A program made the position numbers and the translations under genes. This document shows, piece after piece, positions 24,861 through 31,925 of a DNA stretch of 32,741 nt (position 1 is its first letter; every line of letters starts with the position of its first letter). Source of the stretch: an uncultured Oscillospiraceae bacterium (GTDB taxonomy: Bacteria > Bacillota > Clostridia > Oscillospirales > Oscillospiraceae); the NCBI GenBank assembly GCA_905234425.1, contig CAJOHR010000043.1, positions 1 to 32,741 on the forward strand, given 5' to 3'. The notes under the pieces were generated by a model. The model was not told the DNA's origin, made no database searches, and saw only the letters and a list, made by a program, of their open reading frames with translations.

Positions 24861-26193
24861 TCCACCGCAGGCCTTTCGGATAGTGGTTTTTGAGCTGCCC
24901 CGCCGAGGCCTTGGCCCAGCCGAGACTGAGACCGTCCACGGTGATCAGGGTCCAGCCGATCCCGTCGCCGGGCAATACCTGCCCCCGGAGATAATCTGCG
25001 ATCTCCCTGGAATCCGCCGGAAAATCTGCTGTGCGGGCGCAGGTCCTGAGCCACAGGGCCAGCGCATGGGCCGGCTCGAACCGCCCCTTTTTCAGCTCGC
25101 CCAGCTCCAACCCGGGCCGCAGGACCTTGAGGCCGTCCAGAACCGGCGTCCCCGTCGGAACCAGATACAGGGCCTGCCCGAAGGAGATCAGCTCTCCTGC
25201 CGGGAGCGCAATGTCCAGGTCCCGCAGAAACTCCGAGAGTGCCGCGGGGACCGGCCCGCCCTTGACTGCAGGCAGGTCCGCGGGTTCCGTATCCCCTTCC
25301 CGCCCCAGGAGCATGAGGAAATGGCCCTCGCCGGAGAGCTTGTGAGGCCAGAGCCGGAATCCGGCGGATACACGGCTGTCAAAGGGCTCTGCCCATTCCG
25401 GTTTTGCATGGTCAAACCAGGGAACGTCCGCTTCCACCGGGGAAAAGTCGGGGCATTCCGCCAGGAATCTGGCCATGACCCCCTCGTCCTCCTCCGGAGC
25501 GAAAGTGCAGGTGGAATAACAGAGCGTGCCGCCCAGCCGGAGCATGGAGGCCGCGGACCGGAGGATCTCCAACTGCCGTCCCGCGCACATGTCTACGGTC
25601 TCGGGAGACCAGTCGGTCACGGCGGCCTCCTCCTTCCGGAACATGCCCTCCCCGGAGCAGGGGGCATCCACCAGCACCCGGTCAAAAAAGCCGGAAAACC
25701 GCCGGGCCAGATCTCGGGGGTGCATATTCAGCACCAGCGCATTGGAAATCCCCATACGCTCGATGTTCCGGGACAGAATTCTCGCCCGCTTGGGGCTTAC
25801 TTCATTGCAGACCAGCAGGCCTCGGCCCTCCATCGACGCGGCAAGCTGGGTGGATTTTCCCCCGGGCGCGGCGCAGAGGTCCAGCACCCGCTCCCCGGGC
25901 TTTGCGCCCAGCATGGCCGCCGGGGCCATGGCCGAGGGCTCCTGGAGATAGTAGGCCCCGGCTTCATGGTAGGGATGCTTTCCGGGACGGGTGTCCGGGT
26001 CATAGGTATAGCCGTTTTCCGCCCAGGGCACCGGGGTCAGACCGAACCCGGCTGTGAGATCAAGGTCCTGTCCCTTGGGCCCCAGCCGGAGCCCCTTCTG
26101 CAGGGGCCGGTCCAGGGCGGCGAGAAATGCGCCGTACTCCTTCCCCAGCAGGGCTTCCATTCTTGCGAGAAATTCAGATGGGAGCATGATCAT
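24856..26193 (-). CDS. RsmF/NOL1-type rRNA cytosine-C5 methyltransferase
   Basis: About 445 residues. The enzyme methylates a cytosine at C5 in 16S rRNA (or tRNA) using S-adenosylmethionine. Visible are an N-terminal RsmF-like segment (LPSEFLARMEALLGKEYGAF), the SAM-binding VLDLCAAPGGKST (103-115), the catalytic DAPCSGEGMFRK with Cys179 and STCTFAPEEDE with Cys229. After about residue 285 comes a C-terminal RsmF-type/PUA-like domain ending NHYPKGLRWT. I chose ATG 26193 (GGAGG five bases upstream); ATG 26187 is two codons downstream, and a TTG at 26205 overlaps the binding site. A strong terminator separates it from typA and ends right at its own Shine-Dalgarno. The stop codon lies inside the hairpin array that follows. 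Confidence 0.9.
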   Translation of the reverse strand: MIMLPSEFLARMEALLGKEYGAFLAALDRPLQKGLRLGPKGQDLDLTAGFGLTPVPWAENGYTYDPDTRPGKHPYHEAGAYYLQEPSAMAPAAMLGAKPGERVLDLCAAPGGKSTQLAASMEGRGLLVCNEVSPKRARILSRNIERMGISNALVLNMHPRDLARRFSGFFDRVLVDAPCSGEGMFRKEEAAVTDWSPETVDMCAGRQLEILRSAASMLRLGGTLCYSTCTFAPEEDEGVMARFLAECPDFSPVEADVPWFDHAKPEWAEPFDSRVSAGFRLWPHKLSGEGHFLMLLGREGDTEPADLPAVKGGPVPAALSEFLRDLDIALPAGELISFGQALYLVPTGTPVLDGLKVLRPGLELGELKKGRFEPAHALALWLRTCARTADFPADSREIADYLRGQVLPGDGIGWTLITVDGLSLGWAKASAGQLKNHYPKGLRWT

Positions 26194-26203
26194 ATAGTCC
26201 TCC

Positions 26204-26236
26204 AAAAAGGGACGGCGCGCTTTTTCGCACCGTCCC
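26204..26236 (-). terminator. Terminator between typA and the rRNA methyltransferase gene
   Basis: On the minus strand GGGACGG (26236-26230) pairs with CCGTCCC (26215-26209), extended by four inner pairs, and is followed by five T (26208-26204). The T run is directly followed by GGAGG, the binding site of the next gene. Confidence 0.85.
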
Positions 26237-26241
26237 GATTC

Positions 26242-28074
26242 TTATTTCTTCCCGCCCTTGAGGGCCTTCATCCGGTCCGCGTGGTTGAGGATCCGCTTCC
26301 GCATCCGCAGGCTTTCCGGGGTGACCTCCAGCAGCTCGTCGTCGGCAAGATACTCCAGGCACTGCTCCAGGCTCATCTGCTTCGGGGGGATCAGCCGCAG
26401 GGCGTCGTCGGAGCCCGAGGCCCGAGTGTTGGTCAGGTGCTTGGTCTTGCACACGTTGACGGTGATATCCTCCATCCTGGGATTGGAGCCGATGATCATG
26501 CCCTCGTAGACCGGCACGCCGGCGCCGATGAACAGGGTCCCCCGCTCCTGGGCGTTAAACAGGCCGTAGGTAATGGATTCGCCGGTCTCAAAGCTCACAA
26601 GGGACCCGGTCCGGCGGCGCTGGATCTCTCCCTTAAAGGGCTGATAGCTGTCGAAGACCGAGGCCATGATGCCCTCGCCCTTGGTGTCCGTCAAAAACTC
26701 GTTCCGATAGCCGAAAAGGCCTCTGGCGGGAACCAGGAAGGTCAGCTTCATCCGGGTGGTGCCCACGGGGACCATCTCGGTCAGGTCGCCCTTTCTCGCG
26801 CCCATCTTCTCGATGACGGAGCCCACGCAGTCCGCGGGCACGTCGCAGACCAGCTGCTCCATGGGCTCGCAGCGTACGCCGTCGATCTCCCGATAGAGCA
26901 CTCTCGGGGGCGATACCTGGAACTCATAGCCCTCCCGGCGCATGGTCTCGATGAGGATGGACAGGTGCATTTCGCCCCGGCCCGCCACATGGAAGGTGTC
27001 CATGGCATTTTCGTCCTCGGTGACCCGGAGGGACACGTCCTTCATAAGCTCCCGGGTCAGCCGCTCCCGAATCTGCCGGGAGGTGACGTATTTGCCCTCC
27101 TTGCCGGCAAAGGGGGAGTCGTTGATGGTGAAGGTCATCTCCATGGTGGGGGCGGAGACCTGGACGAACTCCAGGGGTTCCACGGCGCCGGGGGCGCAGA
27201 TGGTGTCTCCGATGGTGATCTCCCCGATGCCGGAGAGGGCCACGATGTTGCCGGCGGAGGCCTCGGTCACCGGGGACCGGCCCAGGCCGTTGAACTCATA
27301 GATGTTGACGGCTTTGAGCTTCTTGGACACGGCGTCGGGGTCGTGATAGTTGCAGACCACGATCTCCTCGTTCTGCCGGATCACGCCCCGCTCGATGCGG
27401 CCGATGGCGATCCGTCCCACGAACTCATTGTAGTCGATGGAGGAAACCAGCATCTGGAAGGGCTGGTCAACATCCGCCTCCGGGGCGGGGATATAGTCGA
27501 GAATGGTGTCGAACAGGGGCTTTAAGTCCGTGCCCTCCTGCTCCGGGGAATAGGAGGCTGTGCCCTGACGGCCGGAGCAGAACAGCATGGGGCTGTCCAG
27601 CTGGTCGTCGGTGGCATCCAGGTCGATGAGCAGCTCCAGGACCTCGTCCACCACCTCTAAAATCCGCTGGTCGGGCCGGTCGATCTTGTTGACCACCACG
27701 ATGACCCGGTGCCCCAGCTCCAGGGCCCGGCTCAGCACAAAGCGGGTCTGGGGCATGGGACCCTCGGCGGCGTCCACCAGCAGGATAACGCCGTTGACCA
27801 TTTTGAGGATCCGCTCCACCTCGCCGCCAAAGTCGGCGTGGCCCGGGGTGTCCACGATGTTGATCTTGGTGTCCCCATAGGTGACGGCTGTATTTTTTGC
27901 CAGTATGGTAATGCCCCGCTCCCGCTCCAGGTCGCCGGAGTCCATGACCCGCTCCACCACCTCCTGGTTCTCCCGATAGATGCCGCTCTGCTTGAGCATC
28001 TCGTCCACCAGAGTGGTCTTTCCGTGGTCAACGTGGGCGATGATGGCCACATTTCTGATTTTTTCGTCTACCAA
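26242..28074 (-). CDS. typA: Translational GTPase TypA/BipA
   Basis: TypA/BipA is a ribosome-binding GTPase that supports 50S assembly and growth under stress. The 610-residue product shows G1 HVDHGKTT (14-21), G2 RGITI (53-57), G3 DTPGH (75-79) and G4 NKID (129-132), then EF-G-like domains and the BipA-specific C-terminal domain (ARGLFGYRNEFLTDTKGEGIM, NPRMEDITVNVCKTKHLTNTRAS written in part). I chose TTG 28074, giving MVDEKIRNVAIIAHVDHGKTT, the normal TypA N-terminus, with GGGAG nine bases upstream. The ATG at 28101 lies upstream of that site and would add nine unusual residues. It has a promoter at 28132-28160 and is divergent from tyrA. Confidence 0.95.
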   Translation of the reverse strand: MVDEKIRNVAIIAHVDHGKTTLVDEMLKQSGIYRENQEVVERVMDSGDLERERGITILAKNTAVTYGDTKINIVDTPGHADFGGEVERILKMVNGVILLVDAAEGPMPQTRFVLSRALELGHRVIVVVNKIDRPDQRILEVVDEVLELLIDLDATDDQLDSPMLFCSGRQGTASYSPEQEGTDLKPLFDTILDYIPAPEADVDQPFQMLVSSIDYNEFVGRIAIGRIERGVIRQNEEIVVCNYHDPDAVSKKLKAVNIYEFNGLGRSPVTEASAGNIVALSGIGEITIGDTICAPGAVEPLEFVQVSAPTMEMTFTINDSPFAGKEGKYVTSRQIRERLTRELMKDVSLRVTEDENAMDTFHVAGRGEMHLSILIETMRREGYEFQVSPPRVLYREIDGVRCEPMEQLVCDVPADCVGSVIEKMGARKGDLTEMVPVGTTRMKLTFLVPARGLFGYRNEFLTDTKGEGIMASVFDSYQPFKGEIQRRRTGSLVSFETGESITYGLFNAQERGTLFIGAGVPVYEGMIIGSNPRMEDITVNVCKTKHLTNTRASGSDDALRLIPPKQMSLEQCLEYLADDELLEVTPESLRMRKRILNHADRMKALKGGKK

Positions 28075-28131
28075 TGCCGGTAACTCCCTTCCAAAAAGCA
28101 TAAAAGCTGTAAATATCGCAAGCAATTTGTT

Positions 28132-28160
28132 ATTCTATCACAGGACGGTTAGGAACGCAA
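28132..28160 (-). promoter_or_regulatory. Promoter of typA
   Basis: Minus strand TTGCGT (28160-28155) and TAGAAT (28137-28132), spacer 17 bases, about 58 bases before the TTG start. Confidence 0.7.
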
Positions 28161-28170
28161 GGTTTCCCTC

Positions 28171-28198
28171 TTGATTTTCCGAAAAATCCTGCTATGCT
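28171..28198 (+). promoter_or_regulatory. Promoter of tyrA
   Basis: TTGATT (28171-28176) and TATGCT (28193-28198), spacer 16 bases. It lies back to back with the typA promoter, with ten bases between the two -35 boxes. No T-box or leader peptide was seen. Confidence 0.65.
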
Positions 28199-28226
28199 GT
28201 AGGAAAACAAATGGAGGTGACGCGTT

Positions 28227-29084
28227 GTGATCATCGGCGTGGCGGGAATGGGTCTGATGGGCGGCAGTCTGTGCCGGGCGTTGAAATCGTATACGCCCCA
28301 CAGGATTCTGGGCTGGACGAGAAACAAAAAAACCGTGGCCTTCGCCCTGTCCGTGGGGGCCATCGACGGGCCCCTGGAGGACCTGAGGGAAGCGGACGTG
28401 GTCTTTGTGGCTCTGCCCCCGGAGGCCACTGTGGCGTATTTAACAGAGCACGTGGGGGACTTCAAGCCCGGGGCTATCGTGGCGGACATCTGCGGCGTGA
28501 AGCAGCCCGTCATCGACGCGGCGGACCGGCTGTACCGGGATCACGGTATCCGGTACGTGGGGACCCACCCCATGGCGGGCAAGGAAGTGGCGGGCTTCGC
28601 CAACTCCGACGTGGACCTCTATAAAAACGCCAGCTTTATCATCACCCCCACGGCCCTGACCGACGAGGCCGCGGTGGAGACCCTGAAGGAGCTGGCCACG
28701 GCGGCGGGCTTTACGCGGGTGGAGCTGACGGACCCGGCGCGCCACGACGCCATCATCTCCTACACCTCCCAGCTTGCCCATGTGGTGTCCTCGGCCTACA
28801 TCAAGAGCCCCACGGTGGAAATGACCCTTGGCTTCACCGCCGGGAGCTTCCAGGATATGACCCGGGTGGCCAAGCTGGACCCGGACATGTGGACCAGCCT
28901 GTTCCATCTGAACCGGGACCCCTTGCTCCGGGAAATCGACACCCTGATCGGAAACCTGACGGAGTTCCGGGATGCCTTAGGCCGCGACGATCTCGAGCAG
29001 GTCCGGGCGCTTCTGGATCAGGGCCGGGCGCTCCGGGAGGCGGTGCTCTACCGGCAGCACCAGAATCACGTGGACGCGCAATAA
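28227..29084 (+). CDS. tyrA: Prephenate dehydrogenase
   Basis: A 285-residue cytoplasmic enzyme that oxidatively decarboxylates prephenate to 4-hydroxyphenylpyruvate (or arogenate to tyrosine) with NAD(P). It shows the dinucleotide-binding start IIGVAGMGLMGGSLCRAL, GTHPMAGKEVAGF (112-124, including the catalytic histidine region), YTSQLAHVVSSAY and the GSFQDMTRVAKLDPDMW block typical of TyrA. There is no chorismate mutase or ACT domain, so allosteric control by tyrosine through an ACT domain is not expected. The start is GTG 28227 with GGAGG nine bases upstream. No other aromatic-pathway gene is adjacent in the window. Confidence 0.93.
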   Translation: MIIGVAGMGLMGGSLCRALKSYTPHRILGWTRNKKTVAFALSVGAIDGPLEDLREADVVFVALPPEATVAYLTEHVGDFKPGAIVADICGVKQPVIDAADRLYRDHGIRYVGTHPMAGKEVAGFANSDVDLYKNASFIITPTALTDEAAVETLKELATAAGFTRVELTDPARHDAIISYTSQLAHVVSSAYIKSPTVEMTLGFTAGSFQDMTRVAKLDPDMWTSLFHLNRDPLLREIDTLIGNLTEFRDALGRDDLEQVRALLDQGRALREAVLYRQHQNHVDAQ

Positions 29085-29136
29085 TCAGCGAAATGGCATA
29101 TTTATACACGAAATCTTGTCATTTTGTGCTGGTATA

Positions 29137-29165
29137 TTGACATCCCAGGCTTCATTTTGTATAGT
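29137..29165 (+). promoter_or_regulatory. Near-consensus promoter of the second orphan binding protein
   Basis: TTGACA (29137-29142) and TATAGT (29160-29165) with a 17-base spacer, about 50 bases before the ATG at 29215. Confidence 0.85.
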
Positions 29166-29172
29166 ATGGGGG

Positions 29173-29187
29173 CTGGTATGTTACCAG
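29173..29187 (+). promoter_or_regulatory. Palindrome CTGGTA-TGT-TACCAG at the transcript start
   Basis: A perfect 6-bp inverted repeat with a three-base centre begins 8 bases after the -10 box, overlapping the expected transcript start. CTGGTAT also occurs just before the -35 box (29130-29136). Placement suits a repressor operator; the regulator is unknown. Confidence 0.45.
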
Positions 29188-29214
29188 AATATTAAGGAAA
29201 TGAGGTAAGATAGC

Positions 29215-31022
29215 ATGAAAAAGACATTGTCCATCCTTTTGGCCCTTGCCATGCTCCTTTCCCTCTTCGCCGCCTGCGGAAGCTCCGGCAGTTCTGCCGC
29301 CGAGCCCGCTGATTCTTCCGCCGCCGCGGTGGAGGAGTCCGGAGAAGAGCCCGCCGAGGAGCCTGCCGAGGAACCCGGAGAAGCGCCTGAGGAGCCTGCT
29401 GAGGAGCCTGCCGAGGCGTCCGCTGAGGAGCCCGCCGAGGTCGAGCCCGAGGAGGAGCTGGCCGGCGATCCCATGGAGGCCATGCAGGAGGAGTTCATCT
29501 CCTATCCCCTGGAGGAGGGCGGCACCATCTCCATGTGGTATTACACCCCTCCCTATGTGCAGTTTGTGGATTCCAACGCCAACTTCAACGCCCTGAAGGC
29601 TGCGGAAGACGCCACCGGCGTGAAGCTGGACTTCATCGAGGTCGGCTCCTCCTCCGCCTCCGAGCAGTTCAACCTGATGGTGGCCAGCGGCGATATGACC
29701 GACCTGATCCCCGTCATGGAGTACTATTCCTCCGGTCTGACCAAGGCCTACGAGGAAGACGTGATCGTGGACATCGACCCCTACGTGGACGAGTACATGC
29801 CCAACTTCCAGGCTGTCCGGGAGTGCCTGTCTGAGAAGACCCAGAATCAGCTTCTCACCGACGGCGCCCTGCTGGCCTTCTATCAGGTCAACGACGGCTC
29901 CTACTCCGGCGACGGCTATGTGACCCGTGGCGACTGGCTGGACGCCCTGGGCATCAGCTTCGATTCCAAGCTGATCTCTCTGGAGCAGTTTGACGACATG
30001 CTCCATCAGATGCACGACACCTACGACGTGCCCCATACCTACTACTTCACCGACGGCACCATGGCCCTGAACGCCGTGTTCGACACCTCCATCCCCACCC
30101 TGGTGGGCGACGGCTTCATGACCTCCGTGTCCTCCGCCATCTTCCGCCGGGGCGACGAAGTGGTCTCCGGCTGGGTCCAGGACGGCTACCGGGAGTACCT
30201 GGAGTATGTGCTGCAGCTTATGGATGACGGCCTGATCGACAAGGACTTCATGGCCCTGGATAACGACCGCGGCACCCAGAACACCCTCTGCGGCAACGGC
30301 GGCATTGCCATCTGGCAGGCCAACGCCGACAAGCTGGAGGAGATCTACGGCTACACCGAGGACCCCAACTTTGCCGTGGCCGCTGTTCCCAACGTGACCG
30401 CCGATCCCGACGCCCCCTATGTTTGGAAGCAGGAGCAGAGCCTGGTCAACCAGCGCGGCGGCTTCTCCCTGTCCTCCTCCTGCGAAAATCCGGAGCTGGT
30501 CTGCCAGTGGGAGAACTACTTCTGGACCTATGACGGCTATCTGCTGGTCAACTACGGCGAAGAGGGCCAGAGCCTCAGCTGGGAGGGCGACGAACCCCGG
30601 TTCGACTGGGAGACCCCCGTCACCGTCACCGGCATGAACGCCCCCAACGCCGAGATGGCCCTGGAGCTCTTCACCATGAAGCGCTTCGCCGGCGCGGCTA
30701 TCTGGACAACGACCGTCTGCTGCCCACCTTCCCCCAGACTGCTCTGGACGCGGTGGATCTGTGGACTCTGGATGCCACCGATGAACGGTACTATCCTGAC
30801 TCCATCGTGTTCACCGTTGAGGAGAACGAGGCCATCGCCGAGTACGAGGGCGACTTCCTGACCTATGCGCCTTCCGTGATCCTGGCCTTCCTGAACGGCA
30901 ACACCCCGCTGAACGACGACACCTGGGGTGAGTTCGTCAGCACCTGCGAGGACATGGGCATCAACGAGATCATCAAGGTCTATCAGGACGCCTACGACCA
31001 GTACGTGGCCGGCACCCGGTAA
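29215..31022 (+). pseudogene. Second orphan solute-binding lipoprotein, frameshifted near its 3' end
   Basis: The gene would encode about 602 residues. MKKTLSILLALAMLLSLFAAC is a lipoprotein signal (Cys21), followed by a linker (about 25-82) built of repeated EEPAEEP-like units, then the binding domain (GTISMWYYTPPYVQF onward). The frame is intact to KRFAGA near 30696, where it shifts: the continuation GYLDNDRLLPTFPQTALDAV to the C-terminus DMGINEIIKVYQDAYDQYV is read in another frame, ending at TAA 31022. Adding one base (a G in GGCGCGGC at 30691-30698) restores a single frame, so this is a one-base deletion or a sequencing or assembly error. Without repair the product loses about 100 native residues and gains a foreign tail ending near 30861. 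It is related to the genes at 14998 and 31926 and has no adjacent permease. Confidence 0.85.
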
Positions 31023-31047
31023 ACCCTGACACGAAAGGGAATCCCCA

Positions 31048-31084
31048 AAGGCCCCGAACCGATCCCCGGTTCGGGGCCTTCTTT
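31048..31084 (+). terminator. Terminator of the second orphan binding-protein gene
   Basis: A perfect 14-bp stem (31048-31061 with 31067-31080) with a five-base loop, then CTTTC. The T run is short but the stem is very stable. Confidence 0.8.
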
Positions 31085-31123
31085 CAGGAGGTTTTTGTGT
31101 GCATATCGGGTTCTTTTTTGCAA

Positions 31124-31256
31124 ATTGGGATTTGTCGAGGTATGTTGCGTCACCTGAGAGGTATGTTGCGTCATCCTGAGCGCAGCGAAGGATCTTTCCT
31201 TCCCGGTTGACGCCTCAGAATGACAGGGGTGCTCAATGACCCCGACAAATCTCAAT
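31124..31256. mobile_element. MITE-like palindromic element, about 133 bp
   Basis: The ends ATTGGGATTTGTCGAGG (31124-31140) and CCCCGACAAATCTCAAT (31240-31256) are inverted repeats matching at 15 of 17 positions. The interior holds a 16-bp direct repeat and a REP-like part with TCATCCTGAGCGCAGCGAAG (31171-31190) and CTCAGAATGACA (31214-31225). Segments of the TCATCCTGAGCG...AATGACA kind are, to my knowledge, widespread dispersed repeats in gut Firmicutes. There is no coding capacity, so movement would need a transposase in trans. It lies in a 421-base gene-free gap (31023-31443) that otherwise holds only a terminator and the hsp20 control region. Confidence 0.65.
31137..31173 (+). repeat. 16-bp direct repeat, period 21
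   Basis: GAGGTATGTTGCGTCA occurs at 31137-31152 and 31158-31173, separated by CCTGA. Both copies are inside the MITE-like element. Confidence 0.9.
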
Positions 31257-31284
31257 CAGTACAAAGGAATATCTCCCCGCCATT

Positions 31285-31311
31285 TTAGCACTCTCGCAAA
31301 AAGAGTGCTAA
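31285..31311 (+). promoter_or_regulatory. CIRCE operator (HrcA binding site)
   Basis: TTAGCACTC, nine bases, GAGTGCTAA: an exact match to the CIRCE consensus bound by the heat-shock repressor HrcA. It is about 130 bases before the hsp20 start. A possible promoter overlaps it (TTAGCA at 31285, TAAAAT at 31309, spacer 18), but this is weak. CIRCE usually controls groESL and dnaK operons; here it precedes a lone hsp20. Confidence 0.95.
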
Positions 31312-31443
31312 AATTTACAGACGGTTCATAAAAGGATCAAAAATTGTTCAAACTAGAGGGGTATGCTGAGACCGTAAAGAAAAGGGGAACAAAAAAGCGT
31401 CCCCCCTTCCCGCACGAATTTTGAATGATTTGGAGGAATCGTG

Positions 31444-31860
31444 ATGTTTGAACTTATGCCTATGACCAGAGCTATGATGGGTCCCTTTTATGACATCGAC
31501 AAGATGACCAGGAGCTTCTTCGGGGAGAGCCCCGTCCGGGCCTTCCGGACCGACATCCAGGAGACGGAGAACGGCTACGTCCTGGAGGCGGAGCTGCCCG
31601 GCTTCTCCAAGGAGGACATTGCCATCGACATCGACGGCGACCAGCTCACCATCCAGGCCAGCCACACGGACAACAAGGAGGAGAAGAACGACAGCTACCT
31701 GCGCCGGGAGCGCTACTACGGCTCCTACAGCCGCAGCTTCGATATCTCCCAGATCGACGGCGAGGCCATCACCGCCGGATACGAAAACGGCGTGCTGAAG
31801 CTGAACCTGCCCAAGAAAACCGTGGTCACTCCGGCGACAAGACGCCTGGAGATTCAGTAA
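31444..31860 (+). CDS. Small heat-shock protein, Hsp20/alpha-crystallin family
   Basis: A 138-residue cytoplasmic holdase chaperone that keeps unfolding proteins soluble for DnaK/ClpB. A short N-terminal arm (MFELMPMTRAMMGPFYDIDKM) precedes the alpha-crystallin domain (about 35-125) with the hallmark AELPGFSKEDI and the GVLKLNLPKK box; the C-terminal tail TPATRRLEIQ carries a short LEI motif resembling the I-x-I anchor. ATG 31444 is preferred over GTG 31441 because GGAGGA is six bases upstream. A CIRCE operator upstream predicts HrcA control. It is followed by a bidirectional terminator and is monocistronic. Confidence 0.95.
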   Translation: MFELMPMTRAMMGPFYDIDKMTRSFFGESPVRAFRTDIQETENGYVLEAELPGFSKEDIAIDIDGDQLTIQASHTDNKEEKNDSYLRRERYYGSYSRSFDISQIDGEAITAGYENGVLKLNLPKKTVVTPATRRLEIQ

Positions 31861-31873
31861 TCGTAAACGAAAC

Positions 31874-31914
31874 GCCCCGCGGAGCCCTGAAAAGGCTTCC
31901 GCGGGGCACTTTTT
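31874..31914. terminator. Terminator between hsp20 and the convergent binding-protein gene
   Basis: GCCCCGCGGA/TCCGCGGGGC (31874-31883 with 31898-31907) plus inner GCC/GGC pairs, followed by AC and five T on the plus strand. The minus side reads into GTTTCGTTT, so it may work in both directions. Confidence 0.85.
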
Positions 31915-31925
31915 ATGTTTTCATG

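Noticed and set aside
24883..27525. An 880-codon plus-strand open frame opposite rsmF and typA
   Set aside because: Antisense to two universally recognised genes; composition is that of a complement frame.
28081..28226. A T-box or other riboswitch before tyrA
   Set aside because: The gap is filled by two divergent promoters; the leader after the tyrA promoter is only about 20 bases, too short for a T-box.
31137..31173. Two 16-bp direct repeats as a possible short CRISPR array
   Set aside because: Only two copies, a 5-base spacer, no cas genes, and both lie within inverted ends of a MITE-like element.
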